Positions 16,503 through 25,333 of a DNA stretch of 64,000 nucleotides are shown one piece after another. The stretch spans positions 992,001-1,056,000 of the forward strand of contig NZ_FOYV01000001.1 in the NCBI RefSeq assembly GCF_900115175.1. The letters run 5' to 3'. Each line of letters starts with the position of its first letter. Positions within the stretch are counted from its first letter, which is position 1. The notes under the pieces are model-generated. The model made no database searches and was not told where the DNA came from. It saw only the letters and a program-made list of their open reading frames with translations. Origin of the DNA: Marinobacter gudaonensis. Its GTDB lineage: Bacteria; Pseudomonadota; Gammaproteobacteria; Pseudomonadales; Oleiphilaceae. Both the position numbers and the translations under genes were made by a program.

Positions 16503-17891
16503 CTAATCTGATGGGATAATTATGTCTGCATTGAAACGGGATTGAAAACACCTTTTCAGTGCTTCTTTGGCACTCCGGTCGCCGTGCACTATGCGTATCT
16601 GTTTGGGAGTGGCAGGCACACCTTCGACGAAGCGAATCAAATCACTCTGCCCGGCATGCGCGGAATAACCACCCACCTGATGAATCCGGGCACGGATATT
16701 GAAACGCTCACCATCCAGTTCTACCCAGCCACCTCGGGGGCCATGCCTCAGGATATCCCGCCCCGGGGTGCCGGCAGCCTGGTAGCCGACAAACAACACG
16801 TCGTTGCGCGGATCCCCCAGCATGGCCTTAAGGTAATTCACGATTCTGCCCCCGGCGCACATACCGGAGCCCGCCAGGACGACGCAGGGACGATGGGAGC
16901 GGGCCAGGTAATCCACCGCATTCAGGTGATCTTCGTGGGAATTGATCACCGTGAGCTGCTCAAAGGAGAGCGGATGTCGGCCCTCGCCAACTCGTTCCAG
17001 AGCCTCTTCGTCCCAGAAAGGCTTCAAATCTCGGTAGATTCGCGTGAACTCGGCCGCCAGCGGTGAATCCACGATAATCTCCAGATCACTCCAGGGTTCA
17101 CCCCCAAACTCATGTATGAGGCTCTCGATCTCGTACAACAATTCCTGCGTACGCCCGATACTGAAGGCAGGCACCAACACCGTGCCACCATCCTCCAGCG
17201 CATGTTCGAGTACCGCCTTCAGGCGGTAACGGCGGGTTTCGCGGTCTTCGTGGTCTTTGTCGCCGTACGTACTTTCAATCACCAGCCGTTCCGCACGCTC
17301 GGGTGGTTCCGGCGCTGGCAGCAAAGGCGCGTGAGGCGCACCGAGGTCGCCACTGAATACAATCCGCTCCTCTACTTCACCACATCGGGCATCGCATTCC
17401 ACGTACGCCGATCCGAGGATGTGCCCCGCCCGCTGCAACCGCACCGATAGCGAACACTCACCATCATCGAACACCTCGTGCCATTCACCATAAGGCACCG
17501 GCACCAGCCGGAATCGAACCAGGTTCAAAACCCGTTCGATCAAGTCGCGGTCCCGGGTAAAGCCAATCTTCAGGGCGTCTTCCAGAATCTCTGGCAGCAT
17601 AATGGCCGAAGGTTCGGAGCAGATGATCGGCCCCTCAAACCCGGCGGCCAACAGGTACGGAATGCGCCCCACGTGGTCGATGTGCACGTGGGTGACCACC
17701 AGGGCGCGGATATGGCCAATAGGAAAGTGGATGGAAAGGTCATCGGCGGAGGCACCGCGGCCTTCATCCTGGCCCTGAAACAGGCCGCAATCTATCAGAA
17801 TGCCTGACGGACTGCCCTTTCCGGACAGGGTTAATTCGTGGCAGGAGCCAGTGACGCCGGTGGTGGCACCGTGGTGGCAAATACTGAACAT
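16503..17891 (-). CDS. MBL-fold / beta-CASP nuclease paralogue 1
   Basis: The 462-aa protein has the metallo-beta-lactamase zinc motif THVHIDHVG (about residues 70-78), SGDLGAPHAP (about 175), STYGDKDHED (about 205) and GSGMCAGGRIVNYL (motif B region, about 355). The beta-CASP and C-terminal zinc ligand is QVGGYSAHAGQ (about 415). This is the architecture of bacterial CPSF73-like RNA-processing exonucleases such as YbbK/RNase J relatives (predicted RNA specificity). A TATAAT box lies at 17931-17926 upstream. A paralogue with the same motifs is encoded at 47577-48938. Role and substrate are unknown. Confidence 0.85.
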   Translation of the reverse strand: MFSICHHGATTGVTGSCHELTLSGKGSPSGILIDCGLFQGQDEGRGASADDLSIHFPIGHIRALVVTHVHIDHVGRIPYLLAAGFEGPIICSEPSAIMLPEILEDALKIGFTRDRDLIERVLNLVRFRLVPVPYGEWHEVFDDGECSLSVRLQRAGHILGSAYVECDARCGEVEERIVFSGDLGAPHAPLLPAPEPPERAERLVIESTYGDKDHEDRETRRYRLKAVLEHALEDGGTVLVPAFSIGRTQELLYEIESLIHEFGGEPWSDLEIIVDSPLAAEFTRIYRDLKPFWDEEALERVGEGRHPLSFEQLTVINSHEDHLNAVDYLARSHRPCVVLAGSGMCAGGRIVNYLKAMLGDPRNDVLFVGYQAAGTPGRDILRHGPRGGWVELDGERFNIRARIHQVGGYSAHAGQSDLIRFVEGVPATPKQIRIVHGDRSAKEALKRCFQSRFNADIIIPSD

Positions 17892-18102
17892 AAAGAACTT
17901 CCATGTTTATAATACAACCCGCGTGATTATACAGGTTTACCCCAGTCCTGCGCCTACTTGAAACAACCGGCGATTCAAAAGGCACCAAGTATGCCTGTCC
18001 TAACCAGTAGCAATGGATCGCACAAAAAGAAAATTGAAACCTCCAGCAAACCGTGACATCTTCACGACCTGCATTTTCAGACAAGCCGAATAGAGACTCC
18101 TC

Positions 18103-20082
18103 GTGACATCAAACATAAGCCCGGCGGGCGCCTCCAAGTCCAAATTCCGCGCAGACATCCAGGCACTGCGAGGGGCAGCCATTTTGTTGGTGCTGTTTTA
18201 TCATGCGAACCTCCCAGGCCTGGACTATGCGGGGTTTCTTGGCGTTGACCTTTTCTTCGTCATTTCAGGCTTTCTAATTACGGGCATTATCCGGGATGGT
18301 CTGGATGCCGGGACGTTTAGCTTTCTGACGTTCTATTTCAGGCGGGCCAAACGCCTGTTACCCGCCGCATTTGCGGTTATTGCGGCCGTTGTTATTGTCT
18401 CTCCTTTTATAATGACCGAGCTCGCCCTCAATGACCTGCAGGAACAGGTGTGGGGATCGTTACTTTTCATAGCTAATTTCGTTATATGGGATCAAACCGG
18501 CTACTTTGAAGCGGCTGCCGAAACCAAGCCACTGCTGCATTTTTGGTCGCTGGCGGTAGAAGAGCAGTATTACTTTGTGATGCCACTGATGCTGTTCTTC
18601 GTCCGAAGGCACGCCTGGTTTCGGGTTGTCGCTGCGATTTCAATTGCAAGCTTTGTACTAAGCGTCTATCTGGCTCCCAGATACCCCGATGCAGCCTTTT
18701 ACCTTCCCCTTACGCGCATGTGGGAGCTGGGCTTGGGGTCAATGGCAGCGATTGCAACGATACCAACCCGCCAACTTCGCTGGATCTCACTTGCACGACT
18801 GCCCGCGGTTGCGTTGCTTATCATCGTGCCGTTCTTTCCAACCGGCCTCTCCCATCCGGGACTGGACGCGTTGCTCGTTTGCGGTGCGACATTAATCATT
18901 ATTCTGGGGCAGACTGGTTCATCTTGGGAAACCGCCCTTCCCGTAAAGGCCATGGCCCGCATTGGTGATATCTCCTATTCTCTTTATCTGGTTCACTGGC
19001 CAGTACTGGTCTTTACGCGGGAGTTGTACGAGGGAGAGCCTCCTTTGGCTGCCATCTGGGTAGCCCTGTTACTGTCAGTACTGATCAGTGCAATGATTTA
19101 TCGATTTGTTGAGGAACCCTTCAGAAAGTCTTCCCCTCGAAGCCGACGCAGATTCGTCGGCGGTTTAACAAGCTGCGCTGCCGCAATCGCCATCTCACCG
19201 GTCGCCGTCTCTGCGATGGCGGCGCCAGATCAAGACTTCGAACACATTCGCCGCACAAACTACGGCGTTGCTTTCGAATGCTCACTTAAGCCGAACGCTC
19301 CGTTTACCATCCATGACACCTGCATAACGAATGCCCCTCCCCGAGTTCTGGTATGGGGTGACTCCTATGCTATGGCTTGGGCTTCTGCGCTCATGGGCCC
19401 TCTTGGCGAGCTCGGTATGCAGCAAATCACAATGGGCGCTTGTGATCCGCTCTATCGTTTAGCACGCTTCTCACAATCATCAAAAAGCCCGTACAACCGT
19501 GACTACGCTCAGGCTTGCCTCGAATTCAATTCGAACGTCCTAGACTATGCCAAAAACAGCGATGACATTGAGATCGTCGTGATTGCCGGACGAATGCAGG
19601 CTCCATTAAGCAAATCCAATTTGTTGCTTACCCAAACTGAGACTGGCGGTTTCGAAGAGGTCGACGTCACCACTGATCGAGTAACAAAGGCTCTGGCGGC
19701 GTTAGCAATGGAACTTCATAAATCAGGAAAAAAGGCTGTATTCATTGCCCCTCCCCCTGCAGATGGCTCAGACATCGGAGATTGCCTGGAAAACAAGGCC
19801 CGGGAGAAACTCAGATTAGTACCGCAATCTGATTGCACAGTAACGGTCGAGGCAAATCGAAAGTATCGCGGCGCCGCACTCGATATGATGGCTGATGCCG
19901 CAGAGCTTGCTGAAGTCGAACTTCTGGATGTGTTTGGTTTCCTTTGTAAAGACGGGGTTTGCAGAACAGAGATTGATAAAACGATTCTTTACCGGGATTA
20001 CAGTCATCTGACGTACGGCGGCGCGGCTCTGATTGGAGAACAATCGGACCTTGCACAAGACATCTTGACTAAAGCCCGCTGA
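18103..20082 (+). CDS. OafA-type membrane O-acyltransferase with SGNH domain
   Basis: The 659-aa product has about ten membrane segments in residues 15-380 (acyltransferase-3 family; RADIQALRGAAILLVLFYHA, FLGVDLFFVISGFLI, HFWSLAVEEQYYF, SYSLYLVHWPVLVF). A periplasmic SGNH hydrolase-like domain (about 400-659) carries nucleophile Ser in VLVWGDSYAMAWA and the Asp/His pair in YRDYSHLTYGG. These proteins move acetyl groups across the inner membrane onto O-antigen or other surface sugars. The GTG start at 18103 is the only plausible start. It is the only large plus-strand gene between 15 and 47 kb and ends against an IS3 remnant. Confidence 0.9.
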   Translation: MTSNISPAGASKSKFRADIQALRGAAILLVLFYHANLPGLDYAGFLGVDLFFVISGFLITGIIRDGLDAGTFSFLTFYFRRAKRLLPAAFAVIAAVVIVSPFIMTELALNDLQEQVWGSLLFIANFVIWDQTGYFEAAAETKPLLHFWSLAVEEQYYFVMPLMLFFVRRHAWFRVVAAISIASFVLSVYLAPRYPDAAFYLPLTRMWELGLGSMAAIATIPTRQLRWISLARLPAVALLIIVPFFPTGLSHPGLDALLVCGATLIIILGQTGSSWETALPVKAMARIGDISYSLYLVHWPVLVFTRELYEGEPPLAAIWVALLLSVLISAMIYRFVEEPFRKSSPRSRRRFVGGLTSCAAAIAISPVAVSAMAAPDQDFEHIRRTNYGVAFECSLKPNAPFTIHDTCITNAPPRVLVWGDSYAMAWASALMGPLGELGMQQITMGACDPLYRLARFSQSSKSPYNRDYAQACLEFNSNVLDYAKNSDDIEIVVIAGRMQAPLSKSNLLLTQTETGGFEEVDVTTDRVTKALAALAMELHKSGKKAVFIAPPPADGSDIGDCLENKAREKLRLVPQSDCTVTVEANRKYRGAALDMMADAAELAEVELLDVFGFLCKDGVCRTEIDKTILYRDYSHLTYGGAALIGEQSDLAQDILTKAR

Positions 20083-20091
20083 AACTTATTT

Positions 20092-20261
20092 TTAAGGGCC
20101 ATAATGAACGCATCTATGCCACCGGATTTGGCTTGCCACTTGTAAAACGACGCATGGTTCACGCCGTGCTCATGACACAGCTACGGAACTGGTATGGCGT
20201 TCTTGGTTTGTTTCAGGATAGACGATACTTGGCTTTCGGAAACTCGTGTCTTCTTACGCAG
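20092..20261 (-). pseudogene. IS3-family OrfA transposase remnant, frameshifted
   Basis: Reading the minus strand from about 20261 gives LRKKTRVSESQVSSILKQTK then NAIPVP. After a frame change near 20185 it continues LCHEHGVNHASFYKWQAKSG then GIDAFIMA. This is the helix-turn-helix N-terminal part of IS3-family OrfA (usual pattern: K.R.S..Q...ILK.......V..LCREHG.S.A.FYKW..K.GGM). The ATG has become CTG, a frameshift is present, and the rest of the element is gone. It fills the 273-bp gap 20083-20355 between two convergent glycan genes; no clear terminal repeats remain. Confidence 0.85.
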
Positions 20262-20355
20262 AACCTCCCTGCGGGTAGCGTACGGAAAATTCTACTTTGA
20301 GAACCGCTACCTTTCGGGGGCATCACCCTAAATTCGATTGGGCACTTACTCCGTT

Positions 20356-22095
20356 TTATTTCGAAGCTCGTTGAACTTCATACACAAAGACTGTGTACGG
20401 TGATTCGTTAGTAGAGAAAACACCCACTTGCTTTAGGACTTCCTTCGAATCTTGCCCGAACCTGTAAAAGGAAATGATGTATCGAATACCCATTTCCCTC
20501 AGCTGCTCGGGATCAACTGGCAGCCGAACCACGTCAGAGGGAACACTGATTGTTGGCTGATAGCCTGCTTCCGGAGAGAACAGATAAGCACGCCCTCCCC
20601 AATTATCGAAATAATTGGCGTACCGGGCTGAGGCGTCCAGCGTTGGACGGATCAGCTCCCGAAACTCTTTTTTGTATTCTCTTGCGTAGGCATTGTGATA
20701 GCCATCGGCAGTAAAAAATCCATTGTAGGTGAGTACCGCAGGGTGAAAGCCGAACGCCACAACCAGTTCCCCCCTGTAGGAAACTCTCTCTTTGATTTCC
20801 TCAAAAAGCTGTTGACTATAGAACTGCCGATACGTGAGCTTCGATGAGCATTCGGAGAGGTATCTACACGAAACCGTATTGGCAAGATCATTGCCATAAC
20901 TGGGGGTAGCCGGAACCACAAGCAGATGAGACAAAGCGAGAATCCAAGAAACAATTGAAGTAAAACGTCTGCCGATGGCCACCAATGAAACCACGAAGAT
21001 CAAATGCCAAGCCAGTGGATTCAACCAGATAAACCGGGAAAAATTAAAACCCGAAAGAGGCGGAATAATCGTTTGCAGAAAATGCTTGTACTCGGTTCCG
21101 TTGTACAACGCATGAACTAGGGAGAAGACGCAAATTACAAAAGCCAGCGCCAGGTATATTCTTAATTCAAAACCCTTCGCGCTCTCCTTGACTCCCTGAA
21201 AGAAACCCCGGCTAAAGGCTTGAAAATCCAGGAGAGCAATGAATCCGACTGCCGCGACGGGCAAAATGACGTAAAGGTGCTTTGACTGTGCATGGTATTG
21301 ATTATAAAGAAAACCATCCTTAACCAGCTTCCAAAAATCGCCTGGAGCAATGGCAAAATCAGCCCGGATTGTTACTTCGTCAGACAAAAGCATCAACCGA
21401 AAAACGCGGTAATCAGTAACAATATAACCAATCGCCAAAACCACGAGGGCCAATAATGTCCTTTGGGCCATTAGGCGGTCGAAGAAGAGAAAATAAATAA
21501 ATACTGCGCCCAGAAGTCCGCAAAGAAAAATTCCATACCTCGGGAACTCGGAAAGCACCGGATAGACCAAGATTGTCAGCAAAACCCAGGGAGCTGGAGA
21601 CCTCAAATAGCGAATATACAGGAACACTATCAGCGGGAGGGAGGCTTGAGCTATAAAAAGGTTTTCGTAGCCCGGCAGCAATGCATAAGCTGCAGAGACC
21701 AGCGGAACAACGACCTGATAGCGAGCCGTTTTACCAAAAATCTCCCGAGCCAGAAGCAGGAAGGAGAGGAAACCAATACAAAGTTTTATAATAAAATTTA
21801 GAACATGGGCATCAAAGGGCGAAAATAAATGATAAATCAAATTCCCGAGCTGCAGTTCAGACATGAAATAATCGCGCTCCATCCCGGAGAGCATCGGCAC
21901 CTCTTCCTCTCCACCAGAAAAAAATAAATCGTGCTGATGCAGAGTAGCTAACCAGGCATGTGAAGAGTCGAGATTATCGTGAATCTCGACATAAGCGTCT
22001 TGCCCGAAATACACTTTCAACGAGGCAGCAAAAAGTAGCACCGATAGTGCTGATATCAAAGATAAGTTACGCAAAAATTGAGAATTTGAGATCAT
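20356..22095 (-). CDS. Polytopic membrane protein, GT-C-like candidate
   Basis: The 579-aa protein has about 11 hydrophobic segments between residues 10 and 405, then a C-terminal soluble part. After the first segment a short loop carries acidic residues IHDNLDSSHAW (about 38-48), a position where GT-C glycosyltransferases keep catalytic Asp residues. It resembles the YkoS/DUF6044 group from memory. It is last in a six-gene operon with gtrA and a GtrB-like GT2, where a serotype-specific GtrC transferase would be expected. Codon use is AT-shifted. I cannot assign donor or acceptor, and no Wzy signature is seen. Confidence 0.5.
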   Translation of the reverse strand: MISNSQFLRNLSLISALSVLLFAASLKVYFGQDAYVEIHDNLDSSHAWLATLHQHDLFFSGGEEEVPMLSGMERDYFMSELQLGNLIYHLFSPFDAHVLNFIIKLCIGFLSFLLLAREIFGKTARYQVVVPLVSAAYALLPGYENLFIAQASLPLIVFLYIRYLRSPAPWVLLTILVYPVLSEFPRYGIFLCGLLGAVFIYFLFFDRLMAQRTLLALVVLAIGYIVTDYRVFRLMLLSDEVTIRADFAIAPGDFWKLVKDGFLYNQYHAQSKHLYVILPVAAVGFIALLDFQAFSRGFFQGVKESAKGFELRIYLALAFVICVFSLVHALYNGTEYKHFLQTIIPPLSGFNFSRFIWLNPLAWHLIFVVSLVAIGRRFTSIVSWILALSHLLVVPATPSYGNDLANTVSCRYLSECSSKLTYRQFYSQQLFEEIKERVSYRGELVVAFGFHPAVLTYNGFFTADGYHNAYAREYKKEFRELIRPTLDASARYANYFDNWGGRAYLFSPEAGYQPTISVPSDVVRLPVDPEQLREMGIRYIISFYRFGQDSKEVLKQVGVFSTNESPYTVFVYEVQRASK

Positions 22096-22109
22096 GAAAC
22101 CCTTAATTT

Positions 22110-22529
22110 TTATCGATATACGAAAAGTCGGTTAAATGCATAAAAAATAATGGTGTAGAAAATCATCGACACGATCTGCGCAAGCTCGGGCCTGACACCG
22201 ACTCCGAACACAAACCACCATAGAACTAGTTGGTTCGATCCAAAGGAAATAGCGAAGGAAAAAATAAACTTTATATAATGCGAAGCCTTATAGCTCCGCA
22301 CATCAAAAACATACCTTCGATTCAAGTGGAACGCTAAGGACAACGCGACTGCATAACCTACAGCGTTTGATGCATTTGGCGACAGGTTCCCCCATGTCAA
22401 CATTACCCAAAACACCACATAGCCAACTATGGTATTGATGAACCCGGCCAGCGTGTACCGGAGCGCTACCGATACTTCCTTAAAAGCACCACTCAACCTA
22501 ATCTCCAAATACTCTGGATTCGAGTTCAT
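22110..22529 (-). CDS. gtrA: GtrA-family membrane protein
   Basis: The 139-aa protein has four membrane segments: about residues 23-45, 52-72, 84-104 and 112-136. GtrA-family hallmarks are RYTLAGFINTIVGYVVFWV, AVALSLAFHLNRRYVF and YAFNRLFVYR at the C-terminus. GtrA proteins are thought to flip undecaprenyl-phosphate-linked monosaccharides across the inner membrane. The start overlaps the end of the aldo/keto reductase gene by 32 nt, indicating translational coupling. The polytopic gene follows after 14 nt. Confidence 0.88.
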   Translation of the reverse strand: MNSNPEYLEIRLSGAFKEVSVALRYTLAGFINTIVGYVVFWVMLTWGNLSPNASNAVGYAVALSLAFHLNRRYVFDVRSYKASHYIKFIFSFAISFGSNQLVLWWFVFGVGVRPELAQIVSMIFYTIIFYAFNRLFVYR

Positions 22530-23439
22530 GGGAGCTTTGCATTGGCATTACTTTATTCAGACAACCCCAAAAATCCAACGCATCTTTTAACTGAGCCCTG
22601 GTCCTGGGTCCCAAAATAACGCCACCTAAATTTTTATTACAGAACGCATGAAACAGCGTAAGGTCAGAGACGGTTCTGACTGCCGGGTATAGGTCATTCT
22701 CATTCAAAAAACGTCTGACAGAGTCAACCAACCAAGCTGGATGAGTAATGTTTCTCAGCTGCTTCGATGATTCCGGCCAACCCTCATCTATTTTCAGCCC
22801 GCCCATGTTCAGCCCATAAGCGAGGTACTTTGCATCTGGAAAAACCAGCTCGTAATTAGCCCGGGCCTGGTGCGTTAGAAGGTTTTCCTTCACTTGAATC
22901 CATAAATCACTGGGGCTCAGTTCGAGGTATTTTCGGTAAGCCGCAGGATTTCTAATCCCTGAAAGCCCAATCTCAAAGCCGCTGGTGCTCAACTCTTGAA
23001 GCTCTTTGGCCGTCTCCTCAATCCCTGCATAATCCTCGAGACTCTGGCCTCGATTGTCCCAGTGGACAGAAATACAGAAGAGTGACTCTCCTAGTTTCTT
23101 ATCGGCCTCATTGACTAACCGCGCTATTCGGTCCCGACTGAGATCAAACTGACTGCTGCCCTGATTATCGAGCGCGCCAAGCTTGAGAATAACTTGCAAC
23201 CCCTTATGACGACGGGACTTTATCCAACCTGAAATGTACTCCAGAGCGATTCCATAATCGGAAGCAACTTTATTGATCGGGTAATTTGTGGCAACGTCAA
23301 CGACGGCCCCTCCACTCTCAGCAAAGTGATCAAGGATCTGAAACGCTTCGGCCTTGTCGACTCCCCACCCCCAAAGAGCCGTTCCCAGAACAACCCGTTT
23401 GGGTGAAAGGCCCTTTGCGTCTGCCTTCAGAAGGATCAC
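22498..23439 (-). CDS. Aldo/keto reductase family protein
   Basis: The 313-aa TIM-barrel protein has VVLGTALWGWGVDKAEAFQI (residues 16-35), VVDVATNYP with the Asp/Tyr pair (about 46-54), VILKLGAL with the catalytic Lys, and SVHWDN. Near the C-terminus GVILGPRTRAQL matches the AKR cofactor site. It overlaps the upstream GT2 gene by 4 nt and gtrA by 32 nt. AKRs in glycan loci can reduce keto-sugars (as in TylCII/SpcH-type NDP-hexose reductases), so a sugar substrate is plausible but unproven. Confidence 0.8.
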   Translation of the reverse strand: MILLKADAKGLSPKRVVLGTALWGWGVDKAEAFQILDHFAESGGAVVDVATNYPINKVASDYGIALEYISGWIKSRRHKGLQVILKLGALDNQGSSQFDLSRDRIARLVNEADKKLGESLFCISVHWDNRGQSLEDYAGIEETAKELQELSTSGFEIGLSGIRNPAAYRKYLELSPSDLWIQVKENLLTHQARANYELVFPDAKYLAYGLNMGGLKIDEGWPESSKQLRNITHPAWLVDSVRRFLNENDLYPAVRTVSDLTLFHAFCNKNLGGVILGPRTRAQLKDALDFWGCLNKVMPMQSSHELESRVFGD

Positions 23440-24164
23440 ATCGACCTCGGAACTTGGCTGAGTATTTTCTTGAGTGACTTCATCGCCCGGATATATTCAA
23501 GACTTAAACTGACGATCCTTACTTTGGTCTCAGGATCGTCGGTCCAGCGCACAGGCAAGTCTTTGACTCGGAGACCCAGATGCTCACCAACTATCAGCAA
23601 TTCGGTTGCGAAGAACCAACCATCACTACCGGCACCATTTTCAATCAACCTTTCGACTTCAGTCCGCTTCAGAAATTTGAACCCGCACATGCCATCCGTA
23701 AAAGTCGTCGAAAAGACCAGCCTAACCAATAGGTTCAGGCCGATACTCGTAACCTTTCGAATAAACTTTCGGCCAATCACGGTGGAGCCCCTGGCAAGGC
23801 GTGAACCGGTAACTAGGTCTGCTTCGTCGCGAATCAGGGCACTCAGGGCCGGCCTCAGGTATGAGAGATCCGTAGCGAGGTCGAGGTCCATATAACCGAC
23901 AATATCGGCCTGGGACCGCGTCCACGAAGCTTTCAAAGCTCTACCCACACCGCGCTCGGCGAGCCGGAGGTATTTAACCCGGTCAAGAGTGGCGCTTAGT
24001 TCCCTTGCTATGGCTTCGGTTTGATCCGTAGACCCATTATCGGCAATAACAAGATCTATACTCTCGCCTGAAAACTCTGCAGAAAGAAATCGATCAACCT
24101 CCTCTACCTTGTCGGCAATCGTCTCCTGCTCGTTCAGAACGGGGATCGTTATCTCAATTCTCAT
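23436..24164 (-). CDS. Glycosyltransferase family 2 (dolichol-P-mannose-synthase-like)
   Basis: The 242-aa GT-A protein starts MRIEITIPVLNEQETI. It has VIADNGSTDQTEAIA (about residues 38-52), the metal-binding motif YMDLDLATD (about 91-99), and VTGSRLARGSTVIGR. No C-terminal membrane helices are present. This group transfers a sugar from a nucleotide donor to polyprenyl phosphate on the cytoplasmic face. It overlaps its neighbours by 4 nt on both sides. A second GT2 with membrane helices heads the operon. Confidence 0.88.
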   Translation of the reverse strand: MRIEITIPVLNEQETIADKVEEVDRFLSAEFSGESIDLVIADNGSTDQTEAIARELSATLDRVKYLRLAERGVGRALKASWTRSQADIVGYMDLDLATDLSYLRPALSALIRDEADLVTGSRLARGSTVIGRKFIRKVTSIGLNLLVRLVFSTTFTDGMCGFKFLKRTEVERLIENGAGSDGWFFATELLIVGEHLGLRVKDLPVRWTDDPETKVRIVSLSLEYIRAMKSLKKILSQVPRSM

Positions 24165-25333
24165 AATAGTCCGGAGTGAATGCTCTTATCAGTACAGGGT
24201 GAAATATTCTCGGAGTCCAGCTTCTCAATAACATCATAAATATTATCAATTTTCCCACCCAGAACTGAGAACAACCCAGGAAGTGAGGCTTGTTTTTCAT
24301 ACAGGATCGGCCTGCTATCGTCCTCCTCACTCTTCATCAATACCGTTTTGATTTCAAAAATGGACTCTTTATATTCCGCATCGGAAAAGGACGGTATGTA
24401 TCTGGAAACATCCCGGATCATTCGATCAGCCCTCGATTCCTTATGATAAGAATTCAATTCTTCGTAAGGATCTCGTGCAACCTGGTCAACCCAACTGAAG
24501 TGAGGTGTATAGCGTACGTGTGACAGGCTATGTAACCCTCGGGCGGGGAATGGCATCAGTGAAAAAAATGGGCCATCCATTACCGTAATTCCGAGTTCTG
24601 AAAATACCTCAGGTGGTTTAACAAGAGACATCTCCGTCACCTCGTGCTTGAGCGCGGTCTGGGTCCCTTCAAAATCACCAGCCAACTGATTGAGGCCACT
24701 GTAAGTACAGTTGAACACATATTTCGAGTGTACCATTTCCAAGCCCGGCATAGGCCCACAAAGCGTCAGACACAGGTCACCAGAGGCATCTTTGTTAACT
24801 GAACTCACAGTTGTCCCTAAAGCAACGCCTATGCTTTCACTATTTATCTGACTCTCAATGCTTTTCGCAAGCTCAACCGCATTAAATGCATACTCTTCTA
24901 CTAAAAAAACTCCTTCGATTAACTTAGGATCAAAAAGAGCCGTTATATCTGGTGGAGCTGTTTGAATATCTGCCCCAATCTCTCTGCAAAAGCGTAAAAA
25001 TTGCTTCGCCGTTACTTTGGAGTTATGCCTGGCAATCGCGTATACCTTTAAAAAGTCTTTTTTTATCGCGACATCCCATTGTTCTGTGAACTTTGGCATG
25101 TTGATACGGCTGCGAAAGGCCGTTGTAAAACTTCTAGGATAATGATAGCCATTGTGAACACGAGCTTGGTTGGTATACGAAGCTCTGGAGAGAACTCTAC
25201 CCTCCTTTTCAACCAAAAGAATATTATTAAACCCTCTTTCTTTTGAAAGGTATAACGCAATTGCACAGCCATAAAAGCCCCCGCCAATTATCACAGCATC
25301 ATATTTTGATACCGGAGAGTCAGTCCTAGGCAT
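24161..25333 (-). CDS. FAD-dependent oxidoreductase (DAO family)
   Basis: The 390-aa protein has an N-terminal FAD site YDAVIIGGGFYGCAIALYLS (GxGxxG, residues 11-30). Next come VEKEGRVLSRASYTNQARVH, a DAO-type region with substrate-contact residues, and C-terminal GLFSVLGGKIDNIYDVIE, which resembles the closing FAD-contact strand (family L..AvGG.a...y). It overlaps the flanking genes by 8 and 4 nt. The substrate is unknown. Its place in a GT/GtrA operon suggests oxidation of a sugar or an amino-sugar substituent. Confidence 0.78.
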   Translation of the reverse strand: MPRTDSPVSKYDAVIIGGGFYGCAIALYLSKERGFNNILLVEKEGRVLSRASYTNQARVHNGYHYPRSFTTAFRSRINMPKFTEQWDVAIKKDFLKVYAIARHNSKVTAKQFLRFCREIGADIQTAPPDITALFDPKLIEGVFLVEEYAFNAVELAKSIESQINSESIGVALGTTVSSVNKDASGDLCLTLCGPMPGLEMVHSKYVFNCTYSGLNQLAGDFEGTQTALKHEVTEMSLVKPPEVFSELGITVMDGPFFSLMPFPARGLHSLSHVRYTPHFSWVDQVARDPYEELNSYHKESRADRMIRDVSRYIPSFSDAEYKESIFEIKTVLMKSEEDDSRPILYEKQASLPGLFSVLGGKIDNIYDVIEKLDSENISPCTDKSIHSGLL

